64,000 nt of DNA from Marispirochaeta sp. (lineage in GTDB: Bacteria > Spirochaetota > Spirochaetia > JC444 > Marispirochaetaceae). Made by a program: the position numbers and the translations under genes. The stretch spans positions 434,001 to 498,000 of the forward strand of contig NZ_OY764212.1 of NCBI RefSeq assembly GCF_963668165.1. Reading direction: 5' to 3'. The notes beneath the pieces are model-generated. The model had not been told where the DNA came from and searched no databases. It was given only the letters and a program-made list of their open reading frames with translations. This document shows positions 49,092-57,589 of this stretch, one piece after another (position 1 is the stretch's first letter; each line of letters opens with the position of its first letter).

Positions 49092-49220
49092 AACCGTGGG
49101 GATGAATGGCGATTAACTGCTGTTTCGCAAAGAAGTTATTCGCTGTGCTGTGCTTTGCTCGTGAAATCTTCCATTTTTTCGGAATAATCCGACGATCGGG
49201 TGATTTCCATCCCCACGGTT
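49092..49220. repeat. Perfect 13-bp inverted repeat spanning 129 bp
   Basis: AACCGTGGGGATG (49092-49104) and CATCCCCACGGTT (49208-49220) pair perfectly. The interior has several TTCGC-type motifs. The outer bases AAC and GTT fit attC logic, so it may be a remote attC-like site at the end of the accessory block. The wider 48915-49271 gap holds no gene that I can support. Confidence 0.6.
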
Positions 49221-49271
49221 CGGGACATAAATATTACTTAAGGCGTTATATCAGGTGATACCAACAGAACC

Positions 49272-49862
49272 CTATTCGGACTCTTGTGTTTTTATGGGGT
49301 TTCCTTCCACCATGATATGGAAGATCGATTTTGAATCAGGATCTACTTCTCCAAACCGGACAAAGATAATAATCTCTTCAATAAAGCCAATCAGGTAAAT
49401 AAAGAAAATCAGTGTTATAAAATACCTTGTGTCAATAAAACCGGAAAGAATGATCAGAGAATAAACCAGGACACCATTAAGTCGCAGCAGGAAGGTATGC
49501 ATCATGATGGGCTTTCCGCAAAAAATCGCGGAAACAACAAAGGAAAGCACAAACAAGCCAAAGAATATCTTTAAAAGGGGCATATTCGGTTCAAGGTATT
49601 CCATGTGCAGTCTGTACATAAACCAGGCGCTGCCAACATAGAAAAAGATATCCACAAAAGAGTCGAGTTTTTTACCGAATTCCGTCTTCTGGTTAAAGGT
49701 CCGGGCTACCCAGCCGTCAAAGAAGTCAGTGGAACCGATTATAATGTACGATACAAGAAAAACCATGCGCCATTCTGCAAGCACAAAGAGTACCAGGACA
49801 GGCAGCAAAACCAGGCGGGATAACGACAGGGCATTAGGAACGTTCACAATCTTTTTTTCCAT
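49272..49862 (-). CDS. CDP-alcohol phosphatidyltransferase
   Basis: The CDP-OH-P motif is complete: STDFFDGWVARTFNQKTEFGKKLDSFVD (D-x2-DG-x2-AR-x8-G-x3-D-x3-D), in a membrane protein of five to six helices. Family members make phosphatidylglycerophosphate, phosphatidylserine or phosphatidylinositol-type lipids; the acceptor cannot be chosen from the sequence. Alone on the minus strand at the edge of the backbone. Confidence 0.9.
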   Translation of the reverse strand: MEKKIVNVPNALSLSRLVLLPVLVLFVLAEWRMVFLVSYIIIGSTDFFDGWVARTFNQKTEFGKKLDSFVDIFFYVGSAWFMYRLHMEYLEPNMPLLKIFFGLFVLSFVVSAIFCGKPIMMHTFLLRLNGVLVYSLIILSGFIDTRYFITLIFFIYLIGFIEEIIIFVRFGEVDPDSKSIFHIMVEGNPIKTQESE

Positions 49863-50059
49863 GCGGGATTCCCCTCCTGATGGAGAACAGACTGATTTGA
49901 ACGAGTATACTGCGATTTTTCAGGGATAGCGAGATTTTTTGTCATTTAAGTTGAAAAAAACTACCCGAAATTGACGAGGCAGGTCCTTCGGCACGCGGTT
50001 TTTGTTTTGTCCAGGTCCAAGAATCCATACTGTGAGAATGAACGAGTTATGAAAGGCAT

Positions 50060-50088
50060 TTGGAGTTTCCATCAAGAAGTGCTATAAT
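50060..50088 (+). promoter_or_regulatory. Promoter giving a nearly leaderless cheX mRNA
   Basis: TTGGAG (50060-50065), 17-base spacer, TATAAT (50083-50088); start site about 50095, three bases before the ATG at 50098. No ribosome site. Confidence 0.6.
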
Positions 50089-50097
50089 GCCCCTGAC

Positions 50098-50595
50098 ATG
50101 GATAAGGGAGAAACTGTTAAGCCTCGAAATACGATGAACGCTGAAGTAATAAACATGTTTCTTTCTTCAGCTATTCGGCTGTTCAGGGATATGTTCGGCC
50201 TCAGGGTTACCTCCTGTCCCGCCTATGTTCTGGAACACCAGCTGAACCACCGCTGGGAGATTTCAGGGATACTCGGAATAACCGGAGACTATTCCGGAAT
50301 AATCTCGTTCCGCTTGCCGAGTCTGCTGGCGGACAAGCTGCTGGAAAAATCCGGTATCATCATACACGAAGAAGACGAACGGCGTGAGACCGTTTACAGT
50401 ATGGTCGGAGAGCTGACCAATATTATCTCCAGCAACGTATCTGATCATCTTACCGGAAAATCGATAAGTATCTCTCCTCCCGCCGTAATAATAGGAAGGA
50501 ACCACCGCATCCTGTGGCCAAAACTGACTCCGGTTATCGCGATTCCCTTTCGAACCCAGTACGGTCCTTTCGAGGTCAATGTCTGCATGAAATAG
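50098..50595 (+). CDS. cheX: CheX-family chemotaxis phosphatase
   Basis: 165 residues. The CheX/CheC phosphatase helix with acidic and Asn catalytic pair is ETVYSMVGELTNIISSNV; flanking GIISFRLPS and the C-terminal VIAIPFRT strands match CheX. It removes phosphate from CheY to reset chemotaxis. No other che genes are nearby. The start follows a -10 box so closely that the mRNA should be almost leaderless. Confidence 0.82.
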   Translation: MDKGETVKPRNTMNAEVINMFLSSAIRLFRDMFGLRVTSCPAYVLEHQLNHRWEISGILGITGDYSGIISFRLPSLLADKLLEKSGIIIHEEDERRETVYSMVGELTNIISSNVSDHLTGKSISISPPAVIIGRNHRILWPKLTPVIAIPFRTQYGPFEVNVCMK

Positions 50596-50606
50596 CTGGC
50601 AGGATA

Positions 50607-51167
50607 CTACTTAATAAAAATCTGGAACGACTGCCCCGGGAACTCTGTCACAGACTCTGAAAAGCGAAAACCTGCCTGCTTCATAGTACTGCGGATTCTT
50701 TCCGGCGTTGAGCTATGGCCATGCTTCGGAAGCCAGCCCCGGGAGCCGTCATGGTCAATAAGCACTGCTGTACCCCCTGTTTTCAGGGCCAGGGCCAGGG
50801 AAGAAAAATAGGAACCCGGCCTTTTTATATGATGAAAGCAGTTTCTGGAGAACGCCAGGTCTATGGTTTCCTCGGGAAGAAGACAATCCTCTTCTTCGCC
50901 AAGGACCAGAGTAATCTGTTCCAGCAGCCCCGCCTTTCGGGCCCGCCTGCCAATATATGCCAGCCTGGCAGAATCTGTATCCACGGCGTAGACCTCTCCA
51001 GATCTTCCAACAATCCGTGCCATGGGAAGAGTAAATGCTCCTCCCCCGGCACCAATTTCCGCAACCCTCTGTCCATTCTTCAAAGGGAGGCGTCGGATAA
51101 TCTTATCTGCGAGCTTGCCGGCTTCCCAATTCAGTAATTTCAGGTTCAATTCAGTCATCAGAAGCAT
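50607..51167 (-). CDS. Class I SAM-dependent methyltransferase
   Basis: 186 residues. Motif I RVAEIGAGGGAFTLPMARI, acidic loop YAVDTDSARL, and IDLAFSRNCFHHI at motif IV. Substrate unknown; resembles ubiquinone/arsenite-type small-molecule methyltransferases. Start ATG 51167, eight bases after GGAGG. Its 5' end overlaps the next minus-strand gene by 17 bases, so it is the last gene of the sigma-factor operon. Confidence 0.85.
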   Translation of the reverse strand: MLLMTELNLKLLNWEAGKLADKIIRRLPLKNGQRVAEIGAGGGAFTLPMARIVGRSGEVYAVDTDSARLAYIGRRARKAGLLEQITLVLGEEEDCLLPEETIDLAFSRNCFHHIKRPGSYFSSLALALKTGGTAVLIDHDGSRGWLPKHGHSSTPERIRSTMKQAGFRFSESVTEFPGQSFQIFIK

Positions 51168-51504
51168 CTTTCCGGCCTCCATTGGTAAGTGGAGCTTCAG
51201 AATCCTGCTCGCCGAATTTTCCCATAAATTTCTCCTTCCACGCATTCTTGTGCCGGAGGCTGTCATTATGGTGACCGTTGTGATGAGGACCACTCTTGAA
51301 CAGGATATGGGTGAGTAATACCATCCCCCAGGCCTGCCAGTAGGTAATGGCTGATAATCCGAAAACCTGAGGCATCAGCCAATTCCACAGGAGCATAACT
51401 ACAAAACCGAAAACCAGAGCCAGAAAAGCGGCTCCGATTATTCCAAAAATGATCCAGGGAATAATCTTGACTGGATTAAACCTTCTGTCGTTGTGAATAT
51501 GCAT
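51151..51504 (-). CDS. Small membrane protein between sigma factor and methyltransferase
   Basis: 117 residues. Two membrane helices (IIPWIIFGIIGAAFLALVF and VMLLWNWLMPQVFGLSAITYW), then a His-rich cytoplasmic or periplasmic tail (SGPHHNGHHNDSLRHKN) that could bind metal. ATG 51504 has AAGGAG six bases upstream. Position after an ECF sigma gene suggests it is an anti-sigma-like or signal-sensing partner; it lacks a recognisable zinc anti-sigma domain. Confidence 0.7.
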   Translation of the reverse strand: MHIHNDRRFNPVKIIPWIIFGIIGAAFLALVFGFVVMLLWNWLMPQVFGLSAITYWQAWGMVLLTHILFKSGPHHNGHHNDSLRHKNAWKEKFMGKFGEQDSEAPLTNGGRKDASDD

Positions 51505-51526
51505 ACTATCTCCTTCAAATCGTAAA

Positions 51527-52087
51527 TTAATGTTCAATTTCATCAAGAATTTCCTTCAAGTCGGCGAGCCGTCGACGCAGGAAAACCAGGGCATAACGTT
51601 TACGGGCAGTCAAGGTATTGATAGAAACCCCTGTCAATTCAGAGATCTCGGCAAAGGTCCTTCCATCAACTGCCTGAAGCAAAAAAACCTCGCGTTGTTC
51701 AGGAGAGAGCTCATCCAGGCTGTCGTAGAGGGCCTCTATCAGTTCTCCGCGCTGAACGGAGTCTTCGATGCCCGGGAAACGAAAATCCGCCAGTTCATCG
51801 AAGCTGGCCCCCTCATCTTCTTCTGCAACTGCCTGGGTCAATTCGGTTTCACGATCGCGTCGGCTGCGTCGTGAACGATAATAGTCAACGACTCTATTCC
51901 GCGCGGCTGCCCAGATCCAGCCTGCAAGATTTTCTATCGGCGTCAGAGTGTTCAGATTCTCGGCGGCTCTGGCGAACAAGTCCTGCAGCAGGTCCTCTGC
52001 TTCGACGGCATCATCAATCCGGTTTCGAATAAACGAGAGAAGATGATTGGACTGTTCACGAAAGAGTATGTCGAGCCTGCGGCTCAT
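51527..52087 (-). CDS. ECF-type RNA polymerase sigma factor
   Basis: 186 residues. Region 2 (DAVEAEDLLQDLFARAAENL ... IWAAARNRVVDYYR) and region 4 (ELSPEQREVFLLQAVDGRTF, then AEISELTGVSINTLTARKRYAL) are normal; sigma regions 1 and 3 are absent. Starts after GGAGGCGATC. It heads a three-gene unit with the His-rich membrane protein and methyltransferase, and may control its own operon. Confidence 0.92.
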   Translation of the reverse strand: MSRRLDILFREQSNHLLSFIRNRIDDAVEAEDLLQDLFARAAENLNTLTPIENLAGWIWAAARNRVVDYYRSRRSRRDRETELTQAVAEEDEGASFDELADFRFPGIEDSVQRGELIEALYDSLDELSPEQREVFLLQAVDGRTFAEISELTGVSINTLTARKRYALVFLRRRLADLKEILDEIEH

Positions 52088-52154
52088 GATCGCCTCCTGT
52101 ATTAATAGTAGACGTATCTGAAGGAATTTTGGTGTAAGGTTTACGGTTTTTTTT

Positions 52155-52179
52155 AAAAAAAGTCCCGAAAAATCGGGAC
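52155..52179 (-). terminator. Rho-independent terminator after the Crp gene
   Basis: On the minus strand GTCCCGA/TCGGGAC with an AAAA or TTTT loop is followed by seven T. Confidence 0.85.
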
Positions 52180-52187
52180 ATCGTACA

Positions 52188-52838
52188 CTATTCTACCTGC
52201 TGTTTTTTTCTTCGGGTATTTACAAAACGCTGAAAGTCATTGATGTTTTTTACAACAATACGGTCGCTGAAGATATCCACCCGCCGCTGCGCGACAAAAT
52301 GGTTCAGTATCTGCCGGACTTTATCCGGACTCATTCCTGCCCAGTGGGCAATGTCATCCACGCTGGTCATAAAAGTCCGTTCATCGTTATCGTTAAACTG
52401 CCGCGGCTGCGTTTCCGCCAGCATAAGGAACACATCGGCGACCCTGGCCTGCTCATCCTCCAGGGTGAGAATCATGAAACGACGTTTCTGGTCATATACC
52501 CGCTTGGTAAAGAGTTTCAGCAGTTTAAGGGCAATCTGGGGATTTCCCTGCATTAAAACTTCAAAGTTTTCCTGGTTAAACTCCAGCAGCTTGCAGGTAT
52601 CCAGGGCAATTGCTGTTGCCGACCGGGGGGAATTCTCGAGAATGGCCATTTCGCCGAATATTTCTCCGGGCTGCAGAATATCGAGGTTCTTCTCCAGGTC
52701 CTCCATTATTTTAACAATCTGAACCCGTCCGGACTGAATCAGATAAAACGTATCCCCGGGTTCGTGTTCGCAGAAGATTATGTCCCCTTTTTCGAAGGTT
52801 ACAGCGAATCGGTTGAACATGGACATATCCAAGGCCAT
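52188..52838 (-). CDS. Crp/Fnr-family cyclic-nucleotide-binding regulator
   Basis: 216 residues: cyclic-nucleotide-binding beta-roll (GDTFYLIQSGRVQIVKI, EIFGEMAILENSPRSATAIA), dimer helix, and a C-terminal winged helix (TSVDDIAHWAGMSPDKVRQILNHF). The PRSATA phosphate-binding cassette is canonical, so it probably binds a cyclic nucleotide. The ATG overlaps the stop of the TPR regulator upstream by one base. Confidence 0.9.
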   Translation of the reverse strand: MALDMSMFNRFAVTFEKGDIIFCEHEPGDTFYLIQSGRVQIVKIMEDLEKNLDILQPGEIFGEMAILENSPRSATAIALDTCKLLEFNQENFEVLMQGNPQIALKLLKLFTKRVYDQKRRFMILTLEDEQARVADVFLMLAETQPRQFNDNDERTFMTSVDDIAHWAGMSPDKVRQILNHFVAQRRVDIFSDRIVVKNINDFQRFVNTRRKKQQVE

Positions 52839-53827
52839 TATCCCCTCCCCTCCAGCGATTTCAGGGCTTTCCTGGTTTTTCTGTTAACCGGGTTGTCTTC
52901 ACTCGTCATATTCAGGATTTTTGTAAACAGCCCTTTCGCCTTCTCCGCGCTGCCTTCCTTGCCATAGGCACTGGCAACATAGAAAAGAGCATCGGCGAGA
53001 TCAGGATGTTTTGGATACCGCTGAATCAAACCGGTAAAATGGCTGATTGTATCGGTAAACTTGTTCGACGCAAAGAGACAGCGTCCAATTTCGTAGTAGG
53101 ATTTTGCCACGTATTCATCATCGTCACCTTTTTCAACGATTAACTTAAACTGCTTCAGAGCCTCATCATAACGCTGCTGGCTGAAGAGGCTGACCGCATC
53201 GTAGTATTCCCTGGCACCGGCGCTGAGGCCCGCACCCCGGGCAGCAGGGCGTACCTCGTTGGGATTTTCATCCCTTAAGGGTACATTCCGCTGGCTGTAC
53301 TGCTCCGCCAGCGAAATATTGCCTGTGGCCTCTTCGGCATATTTTCCATGAGGGTAATACAAAAGGTAGCGCTGAAAGGTATAGAGAGCCTGGCGGTACC
53401 GCTTGTTCTTTAAATAATACTCGCCAATCTGAAACAGGCCGTCTTCCGGGTTCGTTTCGCTGTCGCTGGTGGAAATCAGGTTCTGTACCTGCTTATGGAT
53501 TCTGCGAAGCTGATTTGAGAACACTTTTAGCATCTTCATTATGATACGGGTGTTCTTCAGTACTACCTGTTCAAACTCGGGAACGGAAAAAACAAGCATT
53601 GTGGAATCCGAGAGTACCATGGCAGTCTCTTCCCGGGGGTATTTTCCCAGGGAAGACTTTACACCGAAGAACTCACCTGTTTTAATCTGCTCGTTTATCT
53701 CCTGACCTGTTTCAATATCATTGGAACGAAGATTAACGCGGCCGGATTTGAGGATATAGATTTTCTCGCTGACATCGCCCCGGAAGTAGACCACCGAGTT
53801 TGCCTTGAAATTAATCGCTTTAGGCAT
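52838..53827 (-). CDS. Cyclic-nucleotide-binding domain fused to TPR repeats
   Basis: 329 residues. N-terminal CNB beta-roll (VVYFRGDVSEKIYILKSGRVNL, EFFGVKSSLGKYPREETAMV) with a degenerate phosphate cassette, then TPR units (GEYYLKNKRYRQALYTFQRY, SYYEIGRCLFASNKFTDTISH, ALFYVASAYGKEGSAEKAKG). No DNA-binding domain. Coupled to the true Crp regulator downstream. A likely sensor or scaffold partner for that regulator; inference from coupling. Confidence 0.85.
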   Translation of the reverse strand: MPKAINFKANSVVYFRGDVSEKIYILKSGRVNLRSNDIETGQEINEQIKTGEFFGVKSSLGKYPREETAMVLSDSTMLVFSVPEFEQVVLKNTRIIMKMLKVFSNQLRRIHKQVQNLISTSDSETNPEDGLFQIGEYYLKNKRYRQALYTFQRYLLYYPHGKYAEEATGNISLAEQYSQRNVPLRDENPNEVRPAARGAGLSAGAREYYDAVSLFSQQRYDEALKQFKLIVEKGDDDEYVAKSYYEIGRCLFASNKFTDTISHFTGLIQRYPKHPDLADALFYVASAYGKEGSAEKAKGLFTKILNMTSEDNPVNRKTRKALKSLEGRG

Positions 53828-53943
53828 CGCAGGTTACCACCACCTCGTTTGGTGAAAATTGTAGCGACGAAACGGAGATACTGTCAATCGCCGCCTCTCC
53901 CTATTACTATCGGATAAATTCACAAATAATGGAAGCATTTCCC

Positions 53944-53972
53944 TTGTTAAACCCCGATATATTGCCTAGTAT
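53944..53972 (+). promoter_or_regulatory. Promoter for a leaderless PHP-gene mRNA
   Basis: TTGTTA (53944-53949), 17-base spacer, TAGTAT (53967-53972). The start site about seven bases after the -10 falls on the GTG at 53979. Confidence 0.5.
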
Positions 53973-53978
53973 GCCCCT

Positions 53979-54821
53979 GTGATTGACCTGCATCTCCACT
54001 CAACTGCCTCTGATGGCCGCCTCTCTCCGTCCGGGCTTATACTTAAAGCGGCGGAGTATCCTGGATCCATAACAGCCCTGACAGACCACGATACCCTGTC
54101 GGGATTACCGGAATTTACGGCAGCCGCGGAACAGCACGGAGTTACGGCACTTTCCGGAGTAGAGCTTTCTGCGGACTTTCCTCATGGCGAACTTCACCTG
54201 CTGGGCTACAACTTTGACTCCGAGAGTCTGGAAGCTGTAGGGCTTTTGTCCCGCATCCGAAGTGCCCGGGAAGAACGTAACCGCGGCGTCTTCCATCGTA
54301 TGGAGACCGATGGTCTGCCTGTGGATTATCATGAATGGAGAAAGACAATCCCCGGGCCTTCCCCGGGCCGGCCCCATATCGCCGACTACTTTGTAACAAA
54401 GGGGATAGCCCGCAGCAGAAGAGAGGCCTTTGACCGCTTTCTGTCAGAAGGACGTCCATACTATTTGCCGAGAAAAAACCCTCCTTTAAAAGAATGTGTC
54501 GATGCCATACTCAGCGCCGGGGGTATTCCGGTGGTGGCCCATCCATGGTCCCTGCGAATCTCCTTTGGCACCCTGGTTGAGCTGATTCCCCAATGGAGAG
54601 AGATCGGCATTATGGGACTGGAGACCATTCACCCTTCGGTCAACCGCGACCAGAGCAGGCGGCTTAGCATCCTTGCCGAGAAAAACGGTTTTCTCTGTTC
54701 CGGTGGTTCGGATTATCACGGGACACCGGAGGATAAGCGCTTTTTCGGGAAAACCTCCTGGGGGGCAAAAATCCCTGCGGACATCTCCATACTCGTGTAT
54801 CTGGGACTCAGACAGCCTTAA
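53979..54821 (+). CDS. PHP-domain phosphoesterase (YciV/RnaAM-like)
   Basis: 280 residues. Metal ligands of the PHP fold are LHLHSTASDG, TDHDTLSG, GVELS, VAHPWS and SDYHG. The family includes 5'-3' exonuclease/3',5'-nucleotide bisphosphate phosphatase RnaAM (YciV). GTG start with no ribosome site; the mRNA is predicted leaderless. It is separated from mlaE by a promoter-like segment. Confidence 0.9.
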   Translation: MIDLHLHSTASDGRLSPSGLILKAAEYPGSITALTDHDTLSGLPEFTAAAEQHGVTALSGVELSADFPHGELHLLGYNFDSESLEAVGLLSRIRSAREERNRGVFHRMETDGLPVDYHEWRKTIPGPSPGRPHIADYFVTKGIARSRREAFDRFLSEGRPYYLPRKNPPLKECVDAILSAGGIPVVAHPWSLRISFGTLVELIPQWREIGIMGLETIHPSVNRDQSRRLSILAEKNGFLCSGGSDYHGTPEDKRFFGKTSWGAKIPADISILVYLGLRQP

Positions 54822-54866
54822 CAGTGCTTGCGGGATACGCCGCGATACCCTATTATAATGTCAACT

Positions 54867-55643
54867 ATGGTAGCACGTCTTGGACGCTGGTTTATTGGCA
54901 GAATTGAGGGACTGGCTTACGCGGCGGGGTTCTTCTTTCTGGTAATCAAGGAAACAGCGCTTTTTATCCGCCGTAAACAGGTTGGCTTTCATGTACTGGT
55001 CATGCAGATCCTTTTTACAGGGTTTGAGGCCCTGGCCGTTACCGGTCTTATTGCCATGGCACTGGGCGCAGTCATCATTGTCCAGGGAGCCAACCTGCTG
55101 CCCCAGTTCGGGCAGGGACAGCTGATTTATACCATTTTAATAACCGTAATAACCCGTGAGCTCGGTCCTTTATTGACGGCCTTTATAATAACAGCCCGGT
55201 CCGGGACGGCAATTGCGACGGAACTTGGGAATATGGTCATATCCCACGAGGTTGAGGCTTATGTCTCCATCGGCATCAATCCGATTTCCTATCTTGTTGT
55301 CCCCCGCTTTCTGGGGGTCACTATTTCTCTCCTGATACTCAATATCTATTTTAACATCTTCGGACTGGTAGGTTCGTATTTTCTGACCCAGTTAATCCAG
55401 CCGATTCAGTTTCTGGAGTATTTCGGCAATCTTCTTGCCCAGATCCGGCTGGCGGATATCGCTTCTGCTTTTATAAAGAGCCTGGTCTTCGGCACCATTA
55501 TCAGCACCGTTGCAACCTATAACGGCTTTGCTGTTCAGCAGGCCTCAACGGAGATTCCTCAGAAAGTCATCAGGGCCGTGGGGCAGGGTTTTATGCTCTG
55601 TATTATTGCCAACGCGATTATAACAATGATCTACTATCTATAA
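54867..55643 (+). CDS. mlaE: MlaE-family lipid ABC transporter permease
   Basis: 258 residues, five to six membrane helices. The MlaE motif ITRELGPLLTAFIITARSGTAIATELGNM is clear. With MlaF, MlaD (both next) it forms the inner-membrane complex that moves phospholipids between inner and outer membranes. Start uncertain: ATG 54867 sits seven bases after TATAAT (54854-54859); ATG 54858 overlaps this box. No ribosome site. Confidence 0.9.
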   Translation: MVARLGRWFIGRIEGLAYAAGFFFLVIKETALFIRRKQVGFHVLVMQILFTGFEALAVTGLIAMALGAVIIVQGANLLPQFGQGQLIYTILITVITRELGPLLTAFIITARSGTAIATELGNMVISHEVEAYVSIGINPISYLVVPRFLGVTISLLILNIYFNIFGLVGSYFLTQLIQPIQFLEYFGNLLAQIRLADIASAFIKSLVFGTIISTVATYNGFAVQQASTEIPQKVIRAVGQGFMLCIIANAIITMIYYL

Positions 55644-55657
55644 GGCCTGGAACAGAG

Positions 55658-56464
55658 ATGGAAACGATACTTGAGATAGAAAATGTAGTACTCCTTCGCG
55701 GAGGAACTCAAATAATCAGGAACGCCTCCGCCCGCTTTTCCGAAGGCAGCGCGACCTTTTTTCTGGGCCCTTCAGGATCGGGCAAGAGTACCCTGCTGAA
55801 AATCGCCGCGGGCATAATACCTCCGGAAAACGGCAAGGTCTATTACCGGGGAACAGACATATTTCATATGAGCGAATCAGAGAACAAGGAGTTTCGACGC
55901 CGCAACGGTTTTGTTTTTCAGGACGGAGCTCTATGGGCCAACCGCTCTATCTTTGAAAACCTCAGTCTCCCCCTGGAATACAACTATCCCGGTCTTGGCA
56001 GAGGGGAAATACGCCGCAGAATAGAAGATGCTATCGAGCAGATCGGTTTTCGTGACGACCCTCAGCTGAGGCCCGCCCAGCTTTCCGGCGGTGAACGAAA
56101 AATGATCGGTTTCATGCGGGCCCTTATGACAGACCCGGACATTCTGTTCCTTGATACCCCCACAGAAAACGTGGATGCAAATATAAGGGTACGCATCCGC
56201 TCAATTATACAGAAACTTAAGAGGGAGGGAAAAACCCTTCTTATCAGCTCTCATGACAAGGAACTGATATCCAGTGTCGCTGATGATCTTGTTGTCCTGG
56301 ATACCGGTTCTATTTTAAGCCAGGGAGCCCTGCGGGAGGTACTAAGCGGAGAAGACGAGAAAATCAAGGAGATTATCGGCACTGTCGTGGATGCGGACTC
56401 TATTCTTGGTGACGATCTGCTCAAGCTGCTGTCTCCGGACGATGAAAACCCTTTTGATCTTTAA
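55658..56464 (+). CDS. mlaF: MlaF-like ABC ATPase lacking the catalytic glutamate
   Basis: 268 residues. Walker A GPSGSGKST, Q-loop FVFQDGALW, signature LSGGERKMIGFMRAL and H-loop ISSHDKEL are all normal. The Walker B reads ILFLDTPTENVD: the canonical D-E-P is D-T-P, so the general-base glutamate is replaced by Thr. This usually slows or stops ATP hydrolysis. 15 bases from mlaE, so part of the same operon. Confidence 0.9.
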   Translation: METILEIENVVLLRGGTQIIRNASARFSEGSATFFLGPSGSGKSTLLKIAAGIIPPENGKVYYRGTDIFHMSESENKEFRRRNGFVFQDGALWANRSIFENLSLPLEYNYPGLGRGEIRRRIEDAIEQIGFRDDPQLRPAQLSGGERKMIGFMRALMTDPDILFLDTPTENVDANIRVRIRSIIQKLKREGKTLLISSHDKELISSVADDLVVLDTGSILSQGALREVLSGEDEKIKEIIGTVVDADSILGDDLLKLLSPDDENPFDL

Positions 56465-56492
56465 TCCTCAAGGTTTCCTGCATTACCTGTAA

Positions 56493-56522
56493 TTGACAGG
56501 GGCGGGGGGGGCGCACTAGAAT
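56493..56522 (+). promoter_or_regulatory. Internal promoter with a G8 spacer, ahead of mlaD
   Basis: TTGACA (56493-56498), 18-base spacer containing eight G (56504-56511), TAGAAT (56517-56522). A one-base loss would give the optimal 17-base spacing; gain would weaken it. Confidence 0.6.
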
Positions 56523-56557
56523 AGGGAACGGCATTATGAAGAATGTAAAGGAAAAGC

Positions 56558-57589
56558 ATGAAATTTAAAATACGCTATGCGGAGCAGATTACCGGTATCT
56601 TTGTTCTGGTGGCGATCTTCTTTGTCGGCCTGGTGCTGATTCTGATGGGAATAAACCAGCGCTGGTTTAAAAACGATCCCTCCTTTTACAGTACATTTAA
56701 TTCCGCAGAAGACCTTAAGCGGGGAATGTCCATCAAGCTCAAGGGATTTCAGATAGGAACCGTCAAGAGCATCCGGCTTTTGGAAGATAACCGGGTGGAG
56801 ATTCGCTTTTCCATCTTTGATAACTACCATGAAAAGATCCATGAAAACTCTATCCTTGACCTCTCGTCCAATCCCCTGGGCCTTGGGGGAGGTCTCATCC
56901 TCTATCCGGGGCTCAAGCCTACAGCTCCGCTGGAAGACGGTTCATTTATTCCCTCCATCGATTTCGAGGAGGGGAAACGCCTGGTAAGCGCCGGCCTTGT
57001 ACAGATAAGCGAGAGCGATGCCATCAATATGCTTATGAACGATGTCTCCAAAATTATTGGGGTAGCAATGGACACCATGGCCTCGCTGAATGAACTTGTT
57101 GTAACGGCAACCAGTACCCTGGCGGGAGATAATCCCGGTCCTGTGGGAGGAACGATCCGAAACGTAGAGAGCATAACCGCCCAGCTTGCCGACTCCATGG
57201 GAGAGCTGACTTCCCGTCTGAACAATACAATGGCGAATGTGGAGTCCCTTTCCAGAGAGATTTCACAGCCCCGGAAGTTCATGTCCGAGATGGTTGCTTC
57301 CGACAGCTCTATTGCCATGTTTCTTGATGACAAAGCCCGCTTATACACCGAGATTGAAGGGATTCTTTCCGGGATAAATAAAACCATAGTGCAAATGGAG
57401 GAGTTTGCAGTTTTTATAAATGCCACATCACCCCAGCTTTCCGGTATTATTGAAGATGGACGGGTTGCTCTGGATCATGGCAAGGATGTACTCGAAGGTC
57501 TGAAAAACAATCCCTTTCTGCGGGGCGGAATAAGCGATACTCCGGAACAGGCGGCAATCTACAAATCATACAGGGACAAGGATTTCTAA
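56558..57589 (+). CDS. mlaD: MlaD-family MCE-domain lipid-transport protein
   Basis: 343 residues. One N-terminal membrane helix (IFVLVAIFFVGLVLILMGI), then the MCE domain (LKRGMSIKLKGFQIGTVKSIRL ... LGLGGGLILYPG) and a long C-terminal helix/coiled coil. MCE proteins form a ring that funnels phospholipids. Its own promoter lies between mlaF and mlaD. Overlaps the following TPR lipoprotein by one base (TAATG). Confidence 0.92.
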   Translation: MKFKIRYAEQITGIFVLVAIFFVGLVLILMGINQRWFKNDPSFYSTFNSAEDLKRGMSIKLKGFQIGTVKSIRLLEDNRVEIRFSIFDNYHEKIHENSILDLSSNPLGLGGGLILYPGLKPTAPLEDGSFIPSIDFEEGKRLVSAGLVQISESDAINMLMNDVSKIIGVAMDTMASLNELVVTATSTLAGDNPGPVGGTIRNVESITAQLADSMGELTSRLNNTMANVESLSREISQPRKFMSEMVASDSSIAMFLDDKARLYTEIEGILSGINKTIVQMEEFAVFINATSPQLSGIIEDGRVALDHGKDVLEGLKNNPFLRGGISDTPEQAAIYKSYRDKDF

